Positions 44,825 to 56,250 of a DNA stretch of 64,000 nucleotides are shown piece by piece. Location: assembly GCF_030269925.1 (NCBI RefSeq), contig NC_085127.1, forward strand, positions 7,261,501 to 7,325,500. Reading direction: 5' to 3'. This DNA comes from Bombyx mori. Lineage: Eukaryota > Arthropoda > Insecta > Lepidoptera > Bombycidae. Below the pieces are notes generated by a model that did no database searches, had not been told where the DNA came from, and was given only the letters and a program-made list of their open reading frames with translations. Within the stretch, counting starts at the first letter, position 1, and each line of letters opens with the position of its first letter. The position numbers and the translations under genes are program-made.

Positions 44825-45638
44825 TTTAATAGTAGACTTTATGTCGCCGTCAAACACCCCACAACTAAACAGATCATTTTCAATAATTTATACATTAACA
44901 CAGTCATGGTCACTGTCGGCTATGATGCTATTTTTCGACATACGAAAATTATGCTAACATTATGCTAGATCATTAGATATTAAGACCATTTCAAACCAAC
45001 GTTCACCATTACTGTTGGAAAACCAACATATTGGTATTAAACCTTTTTTATTGTTGTGGTTGTGGTGGCTTTTGACATTACATTTGAATTTGAATTATGG
45101 AATGTCTTAGTTTTGTAAATACTCTCTTTTCATCCGTGCTATTGCACGCGATTTATAAAATTTCTAAAATATAAACATTTTATACGTACAATCCTCGCGA
45201 GTTTATTTATCAAGTTCCTTGCCCATCCTAATTTAATAGTAGACTTTATGTCGCCGTCAAACACCCCACAACTAAACAGATCATTTTCAATAATTTATAC
45301 ATTAACACAGTCATGGTCACTGTCGGCTATGATGCTATTTTTCGACATACGAAAATTATGCTAACATTATGCTAGATCATTAGATATTAAGACCATTTCA
45401 AACCAACGTTCACCATTACTGTTGGAAAACCAACATATTGGTATTAAACCTTTTTTATTGTTGTGGTTGTGGTGGCTTTTGACATTACATTTGAATTTGA
45501 ATTATGGAATGTCTTAGTTTTGTAAATACTCTCTTTTCATCCGTGCTATTGCACGCGATTTATAAAATTTCTAAAATATAAACATTTTATACGTACAATC
45601 CTCGCGAGTTTATTTATCAAGTTCCTTGCCCATCCTAA
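44825..45638. repeat. Perfect tandem duplication, 2 x 407 bp
   Basis: Positions 44825-45231 and 45232-45638 read the same throughout by eye, each beginning TTTAATAGTAGACTTTATG and ending TTGCCCATCCTAA. The unit has no coding frame and is not one of the repeats seen elsewhere in the window. Confidence 0.95.
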
Positions 45639-45961
45639 TCATACAGTCCACCACAATTACTGATTTTTCCGTATACAATTTATAAGCTGGGAGTCGTGAC
45701 GCACTCTTAATTTCATGTAAAATTACACTTAGTCTTAATGATACATAAAAACGTGATTTAATTCGTAAATAATTTCCGATTCAACGTTCATTTCCCGGCA
45801 CGTTTAGTTTCTAAGTAATTTTATTTACCGAGAACAAATGATGCAACTTGACGGATGGTTCAAGATTTTTTCACGATGAGTCCAGCTATGATCATTTTAG
45901 CAAAACGCTTGAGTCATATACGTGGGAACTTGACTGTCTGTAAATTATTTTATGAGTTAAA
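45639..45961. other. Unassigned DNA
   Basis: No feature is recognised. Confidence 0.3.
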
Positions 45962-46380
45962 CTAGCGGCCCGCTCCGGCTCCGCTCGGGTCTTTATGGAA
46001 AATTTCAACGACGTTGTTTTATTTTTTTAAATAAAAGAACACTTATTGCGTCATAACTATAATAGTTAGACATATGCTGCCGCTACACTTTTTGGCTCTA
46101 CAAAGTAGTAGTAAATTATATTATTCTATCATCAATAGTTTTCGCAGGGCACGCGATGTAAATAATATTTTAGGTAATTTTTTTACACCTTTGGTTACAT
46201 TATTGGAGTTTTAGTAAGGATCCCTATATATTTTTTTCAAAAAATATTGTACCTTATGTCACTCGGGAATAGTGTAGCTTCCAAACAGTGAAAGAATTTT
46301 TCAAATCGGTTCAGTAGTTTCGGAGCCTATTCAATACAAACAAACAAACAAATCTTTCCTCTTTATAATATTAGTATAGA
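45962..46380 (-). mobile_element. Helitron-like element (GGGCCGCTAG family)
   Basis: The reverse copy begins CTAGCGGCCCGCTCCGGCTC and ends with the complement of TCTATACTAATATTATAAAG. Internal blocks match 10998-11412. The A and T flanks fit Helitron insertion. Confidence 0.78.
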
Positions 46381-46496
46381 TAAACGTGTAAATGAATGCT
46401 TTTAGAACATTATCGTAAGCACAATGATTTTTCATTGGTCTAATTTGATTCGTAAACGACATATCGTCTTCTCGCATGAAAACTAACTAATTTTAC

Positions 46497-46795
46497 AAGA
46501 AAGTGTTTTTTTTAAAAGTTTACCATGTGATATTTTTAATATTAATTATCTTTACAACATTTTTTTTTTATCAGTTACATCATCTGTCTTTTAAAGTATG
46601 ATAAAATTATGTATTAATTTTGTTAATGGTAGTCAAAATATAGGTAAAATTAAAATAAAAAAAAACTAAAACTAAACTACGCTCTTTTGACAGTATTTAG
46701 GAGAAAAATACTGGTGATACCAAATGATTCCGCGTATTAACACAATTTTAAAATATTTTTGGAACTTGTACACTTTTAACGCGAAAAGACGATAT
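46497..46795 (-). repeat. Unclassified dispersed repeat, copy 2
   Basis: The reverse complement matches 14475-14775 from ATCGTCTTTTCGCGTTAAAAG to the AACTTTTAAAAAAAACACTT end. Confidence 0.65.
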
Positions 46796-46975
46796 GTATA
46801 TTCGATGGAACCTCCGTGTCGGTCATGTTATCAATAGTGCCAAGGTAAAGCTTGCTACAAGAGATACTTTATGCCACACAAAAGTATTGAAGTATTGAAA
46901 ACTAATTAATTATCGTTAGTGTTTATTAATGAGCATTGCCTTTATTTCAATTTAAATGAGATTCTTCTTTTTATT

Positions 46976-47217
46976 TGTTTATTGCATATATGGGTGGCCG
47001 AGCTTACACCCCACCTCGTTTTTAGTGGTTACCGGAGCCCATAGACATCTACAACGTAAATGTCGCCACCCATTTCGAGACATGAGTTTAAAGGTCTCAC
47101 TTTTAGTAGTGCAATAGCCATTGCATTCAAATCGAAACGCATTACTACTAGTTCACGGCAGAAATAAGTAGGGTGGTGGTACCTACCCGTGCGGACTCAC
47201 AAGAGTCCTACCACCAG
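46976..47217 (-). mobile_element. Bm1 SINE, headless form, diverged
   Basis: Reverse copy from TTATTGCATATATGGGTGGC to AGTCCTACCACCAGT, somewhat diverged, with one base lost in AAGAGGTCC. It ends next to the RTE 3' end at 47222. Confidence 0.85.
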
Positions 47218-47221
47218 TAAA

Positions 47222-47445
47222 ACCTCCTCGCGTCACTTTGCTCATTACTGAGGGTCGTGACTCCCCCGCTGCATCATTTTCTCACGTACGATTTCCCTCT
47301 ATCTACTGCAATTCATGGCTTTGTAAAGGGCATCGTGGAATGTTCAAAGAAGATCGAATTTGGTTCGACCATCTTGTGGCATTGCGTCCTCTGAGTCATT
47401 CGCTCTCTACCTTGTCTGTGTCAATAAATAGAGAAATGAGATCAA
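47222..47445 (-). mobile_element. RTE-type LINE C-terminus fragment, reverse
   Basis: The minus strand reads NATRWSNQIRSSLNIPRCPL, several stops, then GAGTCACGACCCTCAGTAAT and CGCGAGGAGG, the 3' signature of the RTE copy at 55144. It is decayed. Confidence 0.65.
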
Positions 47446-47667
47446 ATATAAATTAATTTTCAATTATATCCACAAACGTATAAAAGTATAAATTCTATAG
47501 ATTAAAATACTGTTCTATAAATTTCTAGAGCCAACCAATCAAGCATTTCCATGCAAAGGGTGGCATTACCATTTGGCCAAATGTAAGTCAGATATAAATC
47601 TTACGTTCCAAATACGGTAGCGGTATTTACATTGCAATGCCTGATGTAGATTCAAAGCTGGTCTTCA

Positions 47668-47860
47668 TGGACACATCGAACAGAGTTTCTCGCTGGATCT
47701 TTTCAGTGGGACACGATTCGGACCCGATGGTAGACTCGGCCACACTGCTCTTGCTAGGGCTATTGTTGGCGAGTCCTCCCAGGTTTATCCCGTGAGTTCT
47801 CGTAGGGTTCCGCACGTAGTTAGAAAGCCCCTTTAGCTACAAATGATTAGGTACAAAAAC
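47668..47860 (+). repeat. Family X retroposon 3' end, diverged
   Basis: CAGAGTTTCTCGCTGGATCT, GACCCGATGGTAGACTCGGC and CTGCTCTTGCTAGGGC, then GATTAGGTACAAAAAC, follow the family X order. Confidence 0.6.
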
Positions 47861-50029
47861 AAAGAAGCAGAAAAAAGCTCATCACATCAAAGACACATGT
47901 GGAATTAATACTATTCTTCGAATCTTAAAACAGTGAATAACCATGAACAGAAACTAATTATACTATTTCTGTGAATATCTTTAATACAAAAATGAACAAA
48001 GTCGACTTTTAGAACAGAATTCGTTGTATTGTTAGACGTTCTTCGTTCTCTGAGAATCGTTGAGTCACACATCAACGCCTCATAAAAATGTTTGTTTCAA
48101 AAATACATTCTATTAATATTTTTCCTGGATCGATATTACGCTAAAGGCATGATTTGTAACGCGAAGGTCGTCGCAGGTTGTGGCCGAGTGAGTCATGCTC
48201 GATTTAGAGCATTTCGTTTGTGTGCCTTGAGCTGGGTCCACACTGGTAATACTTTCATAAATATTAAAACTAAATTAATATACCGCAATATATAGCCCCA
48301 AGCTAGGAGAAACTCCAGTAGTATGGGCATATAGACAGAAGTATACTCTTCCTGAATAATGATACTCCAACTAATTCGGTATTGATTTCTCTGTTACAGT
48401 AGACAGTTCCACTAAGAAATGCACTAATTAGCCTATAGAATAAGGATAATGGATGAGAAGATCTATTAAATGAAGTTGATGGTGTGAATGAAAATGGTGA
48501 AATAAACAGCTATTGGAGATCTTTTGAAATAACTATACACAGTATTATTTAAAAAAGTTTTTACCACGATTTTAACTTTTCACATGTATAAACATAATAA
48601 TTTAAATAAAACCACCGACTTTTATATACGAAGTTGAAGTTCCACCTGAACTGTACTACGGCTTTTACACCTTTAAGATTGCAACGCAATCTGCATGGAC
48701 TTACAATACCACCAACCACAAGTAGAGTAGTATTGCAAAAAAAATCGTTTTTTAAATAACAACAACCTTAAAATTTTCAAAAACAGGTATTTAAAGATGA
48801 ATTTCCATTCATTGGAGGAATTCATTCTATTAAATAAAATTGTATATTTAACCATCTACCCCTTATATACCGAACGAGCCCAAGGACGTAGCAGTCATTA
48901 AACTTTTGATCCAACAAAAAATTCTGCGCAAAAGCATAACAAAAATGTTCGTTGATACAGATTATATAAGTATTTGAACAAAGAATTTCAATACTGTATT
49001 CAATGTTTTTAATTTGTACAAATGGCTACCATTGAACTCATTTCATTTATTTATCTTTTGCGAAATTCGTATGAAAATGAATTTAATCGATACAGTCTGT
49101 GATTAAAAGAGGTTAATTAAATATTAATATACCAGCTTTTCGTTTGCCTGAATTAAGCTTTATACCGCGTGGGCGGAGGCCCATGTTCAGCAGTGGGACG
49201 AAATATAGCCTATCCCTATCCCTATCCCATAGATTTTACACTTAATCCCTATCCCTATCAAATGATTTGCATAACGAGTTTCGTAGAAAAATAGTTTTAG
49301 TTACTTAAGCTTGAAAACGTCATTGTCTGAGTTATTGTAGTATTTATAAAATTAGTGTACTACGTGTAAATGTCTGTAGGTTCCAGTAACTAATTAAAAT
49401 CAGGTAGGCCAAAGTTCGTTCACCAATCTAAGCAATAAAAAAAAACCTTGCAATTTTCCTGGTTACTGACGACTTCTTTTGATTTTTAGGCATCCTAACT
49501 GACAATACAGTACCTTCTTCAGTTTTCGCAAAACATAGACAGAACTGTAATGATTTTTACGGTTTAATCCCAAGATTTCGAAACATTTACAATTTTCGTG
49601 GTCACCGACTATATTTTACCATAAATAACATTAAAAGCATTAAAAGTATATTGTTCTGTATTGTGCACTGACATAGTGTACCATGTAATCTTTCCTTTAT
49701 TTTAGACAGTAGCAATAGCACAATACACGGCTAAGTCTAGTAATTACTCGTGACTAACATTAGAAATTGAGCTAATTTTACTGTAGTTGTGTGTTCGCTC
49801 ACATCAGTTGAATCGCAAGCCTTGACCCTCAAGTGAGTCACAGCCACGAATAAAACGATAACTTAACTTATATAACGATAACTTGAACGATTATTTTGGA
49901 TTTATGACTAAATATATGTGGGGTATCTAGTATAGCGCCACTTAAAACTAAGGAATTCAACAAATCGTTGCTGTAAGTATACAAAGTACTGGAAAGCCGT
50001 AGATCCCTCTACGTAAGTAAGTATGGTAC
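47861..50029. other. Unassigned DNA with small repeat scraps
   Basis: An RTE-like tail (GGAGGCCCATGTTCAGCAGT near 49175) is followed by CCCTAT repeats at 49212-49257. A Bm1 tail scrap lies at 49372-49443 (TTCCAGTAACTAATTAAAAT to CTAAGCAATAAAAAAAAA). No gene is recognised. Confidence 0.4.
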
Positions 50030-50350
50030 ATTCACAAACCTCAGAGACACGTCATTACGGATCCTCTCGATCCATTAACAGTGCTTTTAGGTACCTTAAG
50101 CACCGATCACCGTCCTCGCCGAACCCGTCGCTTACGACGAAGGGCTCGACGAGTAAATTAACCCATAGACACAGCCCACTGAGTCGCCGGATCTTCCCAG
50201 TGGGTCGCGATTCCGATCCGGTGGTAGATTCTACGAAGCATTGATCTTGCTAGGGCTAGTGTTAGCGAATTCTCTCAGATTGAGTCCGTGAGCTCACCTA
50301 ACTATCCGGGCGTAGCTACCCCTTGGGCTACCAGTGAGTAGGTACGGCTT
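50030..50350 (+). mobile_element. Family X retroposon 3' end
   Basis: It includes the upstream basic-C-terminus segment (CACCGTCCTCGCCGAACCCG), the core GATCCGGTGGTAGATTCTACG and the end CCAGTGAGTAGGTACGG. It is shorter than the copy at 18051. Confidence 0.6.
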
Positions 50351-50505
50351 AAAGATAAAAAACGTCTCTCCAACTCTTTCTCTGCGTATAGTTAAGGTGA
50401 CTAAGGGATTCACCGGATAGGCAGCAATGTCCTCTGATTATTACTTCAGCGCACTGCGATCTGTACTGTCTACAGACACCCGGATTATCCCAGTATGTGG
50501 GGTCT

Positions 50506-50562
50506 ATCTACAACGTAAATGCGCCACACACCTTGAGATATAAGTTCTAAGATCTCAGTATA
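50506..50562 (-). mobile_element. Bm1 SINE, left half of a split copy
   Basis: GTCTATCTACAACGTAAATGC to TAAGATCTCAGTATA is reverse Bm1 sequence that continues at 51871 (GTTACAACGACTGCTCC). The mariner lies between the two halves. Joined, the halves match uninterrupted copies such as 33116-33357 across the junction. Confidence 0.88.
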
Positions 50563-51868
50563 CCTAGTCAGGTCATAAATTCTGTCACATGTTTAATGTA
50601 AAATAATTGAAACAAGTTTATTCATTATGTAACCATTCATATACCAAAATGAACTTAACAAAACATAGATTCTTATGACACTAAAGTTTATTCAAAATGA
50701 CCTCCGTGATTTTGAATACAGGCCTTCAATCTGCGCGGCCAGTCGTCTATCGCAGCACGAACGAGGTCCATGTCAATATCGGCGGCTGCCTTAATCAAGG
50801 ATGTCTTGAGTGACTCCAAATTGGGATGAGGCTTTGAGCACGCCTTTTCCTCCAAGTGTTGCCATCTCTTGTAATCTAACGGATTCAAATCTGGACTGGA
50901 GGAGGGCCAGTCTTCGTGCCGGATGAAGTCGATTTCACGCGCCGCCAGCCAGTCTTGTGTGCTCTTCGCTCTATGAGCTGGCGCCGAATCTTGTTGGAAT
51001 ACCCAGTGCCTGTTATTGAACATGGTATGAGAAACAGGTTCCACAAGGTTCGTCAGGACTGTATTTTGATACACAACTGCATTAATTTTTACACCTTTCT
51101 CACAAAAAGGTACCTCTGTTAAGCCCCAATAAGAAACTCCCAACCATACCATGAGCGAGGATGAAAAATGACCTCGTTGGACACGCGGAATACGGTTGCT
51201 CGCTTCTTCACTACTGTGTGCGTACACCTTATCATTTTGTTTGTTGTAGCTCTCTTCTACGGTAAAAATATTTTCATCCGAAAAAAGAATTTCCCGATAT
51301 TTTTTTCCTGCGTACCGCTTCAACAAAGCGCGGCATCTCTTCAGTCTCAGGTCCATTAGACGAGCATTCAAACGATGTCCTGTTTTTCTTCGATATGCCC
51401 GAAGCCCTAAGTCTTAATTTAACACCCTTTTCACCGTGGTTCTGCTTAACCCCATCTGAAGGGCCAACAGTTTCTGCTTACGTTTGGGATTTCTTTGAAT
51501 TCGCGCCTTCACAGCTATTATCACTGCTGGAGTCCTAACAGACCGAGGGCGACCACTTCTTGACCTGTCATCTACACTAGAGTCTTCATTGTGTCGTTTG
51601 ATGGTACGATAAACGAATCTTTTGGTTATATTCAAATTTTTCAGTATGTTAAAAATTTGAATTGGCGCGTAGCCGCAACGATGCAACGCAATAACTGCAA
51701 CACGGTCTGCTTTAAGCGTCCACTCCATATTTAAAAATGAGTAAAATTCTAAAGTATACATTTTTATTTTCATGAACAATTTGAAATTCGAATTCAATAA
51801 ACTTTTTTGTGGCCAGCATTCTAAAAGAAAAGTTTTTACTGTGTGACAATACTTATCACCTGACTAGT
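50563..51868 (-). mobile_element. maT-type mariner (DD37D), nearly intact
   Basis: A 1,306-bp element is flanked by TA at 50561-50562 and 51869-51870. The ends are inverted: CCTAGTCAGGTCATAAATTC at the left and the complement ACTAGTCAGGTGATAAGTAT at the right, matching at 21 of the first 26 positions. One transposase frame fills the element on the minus strand. The insertion split a Bm1 copy, so it is younger than that SINE. Confidence 0.93.
50688..51728 (-). pseudogene. DD37D mariner transposase with one in-frame stop
   Basis: The transposase would cut and paste the element by binding its inverted ends. The frame runs from ATG at 51728 (MEWTLKADRVAVIALHRCG) to TGA-side end 50688, 346 codons, the usual mariner length. 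An N-terminal helix-turn-helix DNA-binding region and a GRPRSVRT linker are visible. Catalytic positions are Asp151 (LFSDEN), Asp247 (QQDSAPAH) and Asp285 (NPLDYKRW), with 37 residues between the last two, which is the maT/Bmmar1 signature. A single TAA at codon 105 (51414-51416), after KRVLN, breaks it with no frameshift. No later ATG would restore the DNA-binding part. Apart from the stop it looks unusually well preserved. Confidence 0.92.
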
Positions 51869-51870
51869 TA

Positions 51871-51981
51871 GTTACAACGACTGCTCCACCCTTCAAACCG
51901 AAACGCATTATTGCTTCACGGCAGAAATAGGCAGGGTGGTGGTACCTACCCGTGCGGATTCACAAGAGGTCCTACCACCAG
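51871..51981 (-). mobile_element. Bm1 SINE, right half of a split copy
   Basis: GTTACAACGACTGCTCCACC to GGTCCTACCACCAGT completes the copy begun at 50506. The 5' end is at the common headless boundary. Confidence 0.9.
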
Positions 51982-52776
51982 TAAATAACGTAATAGGTGT
52001 ATGGCTCTAATAAAGAAGGAAAAAAAAGAATCCTAGCCTTGAGTGGTGCTTGTAAATACAGGGTTATTTACATACATACGTCGGTAAGAGCTGAAACGTA
52101 AGCCGCACGCAACTCAGTAGCACGCACACCGTAATATAAATGATATTTCGCGATACCATTTGGAAACATTTTTGTATAATGTTCGCCATTTGTTGACTCA
52201 GGTGGAATTTTAGTATTTTTAACCTTCAGAAAAGGTACGAAAAGTTTCAAAAAAGGCCGAGATGGGTTGATTGTGTGTGTATTTTTGTAAATATAAACCA
52301 ATGGTCAAAAGGAAAGTTAGAATGAACTAATATTTCCGCGCCAGCGTTCTAAAGCACTAAAAAAATTATGCTACAAATCACATTTGCTTGCTGTAACTAA
52401 TAAGCTAAGCTGTAACACTTCACAAAGTTTCGTTGTAATACAATTTTCTTTTTAAATTTAGATTTAAATTCGGAATTTCGAAACATTCTATACTGAATTT
52501 AACTCCACTGAATGTAGGTATTATTTTAACAACAGAACCTTTAAAAATTGCAGGAGTAAGTAAGTGCAGCATTGCGTGTTCAATGTTTGAGCAATTTGCA
52601 TTTAAATTAGTTTTTAGTGTGCGACGTAATGTATTGCAAATCGTTACATTGCTTTCGAGTACCATGAAATATTTTCTATTTCCTGAATAAGCCTATTTAA
52701 ACATTTTATTTCATAAAAATATTTTATTTCATAATTTTATTACAAAAACATTTTATCTGAGAATTTACAGGTTTTT
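51982..52776. other. Unassigned DNA
   Basis: Minus-strand frames at 52068-52301 and 52420-52665 have no recognised motif. No repeat is recognised. Confidence 0.3.
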
Positions 52777-53037
52777 GGAATGAAGTTCCTTATGGCACGA
52801 TGCGGAGGGGTACCCTAACCGGGAAAAACGTCCGTAACGTAAGATATTAGTAATGCACACAGTGTACGACTTAACTTTGTAATAACGTACAAAAAATAAA
52901 TATTTTATAATTTATTTTGGTCAATAAAATATGCATACCCGAATAATTATTTTCTTTATACCGCGAATAGAACTTAAAATTAATATTTTGATAATAAGGA
53001 ACTTCGTTCCTATCCGGTGTCCCACGACACCACACAT
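52777..53037 (-). mobile_element. MITE-like element with GGAACGAAGTTCC palindromes
   Basis: Reverse of the copy at 58041. The left side is GGAATGAAGTTCCTTATGG and the right side is AATAAGGAACTTCGTTCCTA then CCGGTGTCCCACGACACCAC. Shared internal blocks include GCGGAGGGGTACCCTAACCG and AACGTCCGTAACGTAAG. It is non-coding. Confidence 0.65.
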
Positions 53038-53162
53038 TTTTTTTTACAATGTAAAATACGTAAGTAAACTTATGAACGTACTTAATACAAATGCTGCATA
53101 AGTATAATTTCCCATAGTTGTTCATAAAAAAAAACGCATTGATGCATGAAAGAGTTCATTGA

Positions 53163-53325
53163 CATCACAACGTAATTACCGCCACCTACTTTGAGACACG
53201 AGGTCAAATTCTGAAATGTAGTGTATAAAGTTTATACTACCAGTCAAGCCGGAACGTTTGACCAGTTTGCGGCAGATATAGTTAGAGCCGTGGTAGCTAT
53301 AGTTCTCAGAACAGCCCTTACCAGC
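53163..53325 (-). repeat. Decayed Bm1 body, reverse
   Basis: CATCACAACGTAATTACCGC, CACCTACTTTGAGACACGAG, then TTTGCGGCAGATATAGTTAG and CCGTGGTAGC keep the Bm1 order with heavy divergence. Confidence 0.45.
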
Positions 53326-55132
53326 TGTAGGTACCGTATTATTCTAGTCTTATAGTGTATTTAATCATTGTGTCCACTACCCAGGTAGACAGGGGACGCA
53401 CAAGATAAATACCGCTATTTTAAGTTAATGGTTCCTTGTCTGTGACTCGGAAGGGTGTCCATCCGAGACCGGTCACGGAGGAACTGATTTGTCTTCGTTA
53501 CAAGGACATATTGTCCGAAGCGAACAGAATTTTGATTTTAGCGGTGCCTTTATTCAATTGGCTTGGTGTGCGGACAATTAATCACCTGGATTTATTGTTT
53601 ATAATAAGAATGGGCGTGGTTATTTTGTTATCTTTGCCAGAGCTGCCAGTGTCAATTGACATGACAATTTGAATGTTTATGAATGAATGTATGCTAAGGA
53701 GTTCGAGCATTGAAGGATTGCGACAGAATTAAGCAGGACGTGTGATATTCCTTCGAGCGGGCCTTCAATACCATGATCATACCACCATATATTTACTGGT
53801 GGTATGATTATGAGTCCTTGTGAGTCCTGAAAAACCTGCAAAAAGAAAGAAGATAAAAAACAAGATCCTTAATTAAGCGCGTTTCCATTGAAAAAGCCAA
53901 TATGAAATTCAATCAATACTCTTGTCATCCCGGCCAAGATACTATGGTACGAACTTATGGAAGTTTGTGAAAATTACTATACGTTGAAAGATTCCGTTAC
54001 AAGTCAAGCTAATAACTACTGATAACTATTGTATGAAACATACGATTGTTTTCAAACGCATCTTCGCAGAAAGCAAATCCAGCCTTACGCCTCAAATGTT
54101 TAGGTTTTTTTTAAAAAGTAATATACCATTTTTATTAAACGTCAATAGCCGTATCGCTTAAGTTTATTTGAAAACAGCTCAAGGCCAGAACCGTGCCATC
54201 GCCCCGTAAATTTATGAGTCATTCATGCGAAAGACGCGCGAAGAATAGCATACTTAAATATTTAAAAGCGCATATGAACTCTTTCGCGTTCACAATGTTA
54301 TATCGCTCACACATACCGTTCCTCCTTGCGAACAACATTTATACTCAAGATCTGCAGGGTGCATTTTTCTGGCTTCCATTATTAAACGTAGCTCGCAAAC
54401 TTGAGCTTTATCCTTTGAGTGTTAAGTATCGAATTCGTTTGGGTCAATAAAACAAATAAGTCACAGTCGTCACCTGAGCAAACGGAGCTGGCCCCCACAA
54501 CAGGTTTATATCAATTTTCTACCGAGTGCGTCTGGAATCGGGGAAAACACTTAACCGCTGGATGTGAACTTTTATGTTCTTTTTAAAAAAAGACTGGGTT
54601 TTTCAAACTATTATTCTAGAATGCAATTCTGAAAGAACTCTGTTTATTCTGAATTTGACTATGAATGTTTTTAAATATTTCGTTGTAAAGAGTTTTCCAT
54701 GTTTTATATATTGGGAGTATTTAGTTAATGTTTTCTTTGGTTTTCGTGGATTGTAAACGAAATTAAAATTACTTTGACTGTTTATTCTCACGTCTCTCGT
54801 AATTAAAACAGTCTGAATTGTTTTGTAAGTGCAATATTGTTTTTTTTTCAATTTATTGACTGACGGTTGAAGTTTCATATCTTTGTTCTCGTGTTTTATA
54901 GGCACTGAAAAAAGGAAAACGGGATAAGAATAGCTGCACAAAAACTACGAATACTAAGCATCTTAGATAATAAAACTTATTCCAATCCTGAATCGAATCC
55001 AAGCTTCGTGTGACAGTAGTCAATGTACTCGATCACTGCGCTTATCGAATTAAGACTTCAATCTAACGGGCTAACATAAACAGAGCCGTGTGCTTACCGT
55101 ATTTCATGAATTTAACGATAATATATAATTAT
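53326..55132. other. Unassigned DNA
   Basis: A Bm1 scrap (ACTGGTGGTATGATTATGAG) lies at 53797-53816. Open frames at 53436-53672, 54193-54450 and 54603-54941 (minus) have no recognised domain. Confidence 0.3.
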
Positions 55133-55143
55133 AGAACTTTTTT

Positions 55144-55532
55144 TTGAGATGTGGTGCTGGAGAAGAATGCTCCGGATACCTTGGACAGCGAAGAGAAGCA
55201 ATCTGTCCATCTTAGATCAACTGCAGATCAAGACTAGACTGTCCACACTCTGCCTTCGCCGCGCACTCGAGTACTTCGGTCATATTGCTCGGAAAACACC
55301 GGATAGCTTAGAAAGACTATTCGTGACAGGGAAGATTGAGGGAAAGAGACCGCGCGGGCGTAGTCCGACAAGGTGGTTCGACCAAATCCGCACCACACTA
55401 GAGATCCCATTCCAGGACGCCCTTCATGCGGCCAATGATCGGAGGCGCTGGCGGGACATTACAAGGAGTAAAATCATGTCGAATTATGATGGTCACGACC
55501 CTCAGCAGTGAGGAAACGACGCGAAGAGGAGG
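55144..55532 (+). mobile_element. RTE-type LINE tail, target-site bounded
   Basis: A 389-bp insert is flanked by AGAACTTTTTT at 55133-55143 and 55533-55543. The frame at 55149-55511 reads MWCWRRMLRIPWTAKRSNLS, ALEYFGHIARKTPDSLERLF, GKRPRGRSPTRWFDQIRTTL and AANDRRRWRDI, ending GHDPQQ then TGA. This is the C-terminal region after the RT domain of RTE-clade ORF2. The frame is open throughout, so the copy is young, but it is 5'-truncated and cannot act alone. Confidence 0.88.
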
Positions 55533-55543
55533 AGAACTTTTTT

Positions 55544-56179
55544 CAGCTCCTGCGAATTTTAGACACAATTAAAACTGCTTTTACGGTTTGCTGTTTGTCG
55601 TCCGTGACTACGAAACCTGTAAACTATTCTACAAATAATAAATAAATAAACGCGGGCTTAAACCGTAAGAGTATAATAGCTTTAATTATACATATTATTA
55701 TGTATCTATGTGGCTAACACAAGAGTACTGTTAGGAGGACTATGTTGACTTACGTAAGACATATCTTGTTATTACATTGTGCGTATTGATTGGATTTTGC
55801 CGTAGCGACTCAATCTACTAAGTAAACACGTTTGGCAAACGTTTCGTAAACACAGGCATTCCTTATTACTAGACTCCGCTGTTTATTGTAGAGATATTTT
55901 GTTTGTTTATTTGCTCGTTCGTTGGGGACTATAGTGGTAATGGTAATCGTTTACATGAAGAAGATAATTTTATTATTGTTCGCTGATGGCCTGTATAATG
56001 CTGTAGTTATTTGCGAAAATAGAAATCAGCATTTTAATTCCGCCTCCACTTTGCGATATTAAGTGAAAGTTTCAAATGAAGCTCAAAGAATATCTTTGAG
56101 TAAAAGCCTTACAGGTTTATCATATAAATCTATTTAGAGGTCTAATTCTCAATTGCATAGTATAATGGCTGTCTTAAAC
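55544..56179. other. Unassigned AT-rich DNA
   Basis: No gene or known repeat is recognised. Confidence 0.35.
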
Positions 56180-56222
56180 CTTCAATATGGGCAGGGTCGT
56201 GGTTCCTACCCATGTGAGGCAA
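56180..56222 (-). repeat. Decayed Bm1 scrap
   Basis: CCTTCAATATGGGCAGGGTC and GTGGTTCCTACCCATGTGAG match part of the reverse Bm1 body. Confidence 0.35.
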
Positions 56223-56250
56223 GCGTACCCAAAACAAGCGCACTATGATA

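Noticed and set aside
49212..49257. CCCTAT repeats as possible telomere-like DNA
   Set aside because: The insect telomere unit is TTAGG; this is a short simple-sequence tail after an RTE-like scrap.
54193..54450. 85-codon ORF with mixed hydrophobic segments
   Set aside because: No motif, no signal peptide of convincing shape and no supporting signals; kept only as unassigned DNA.
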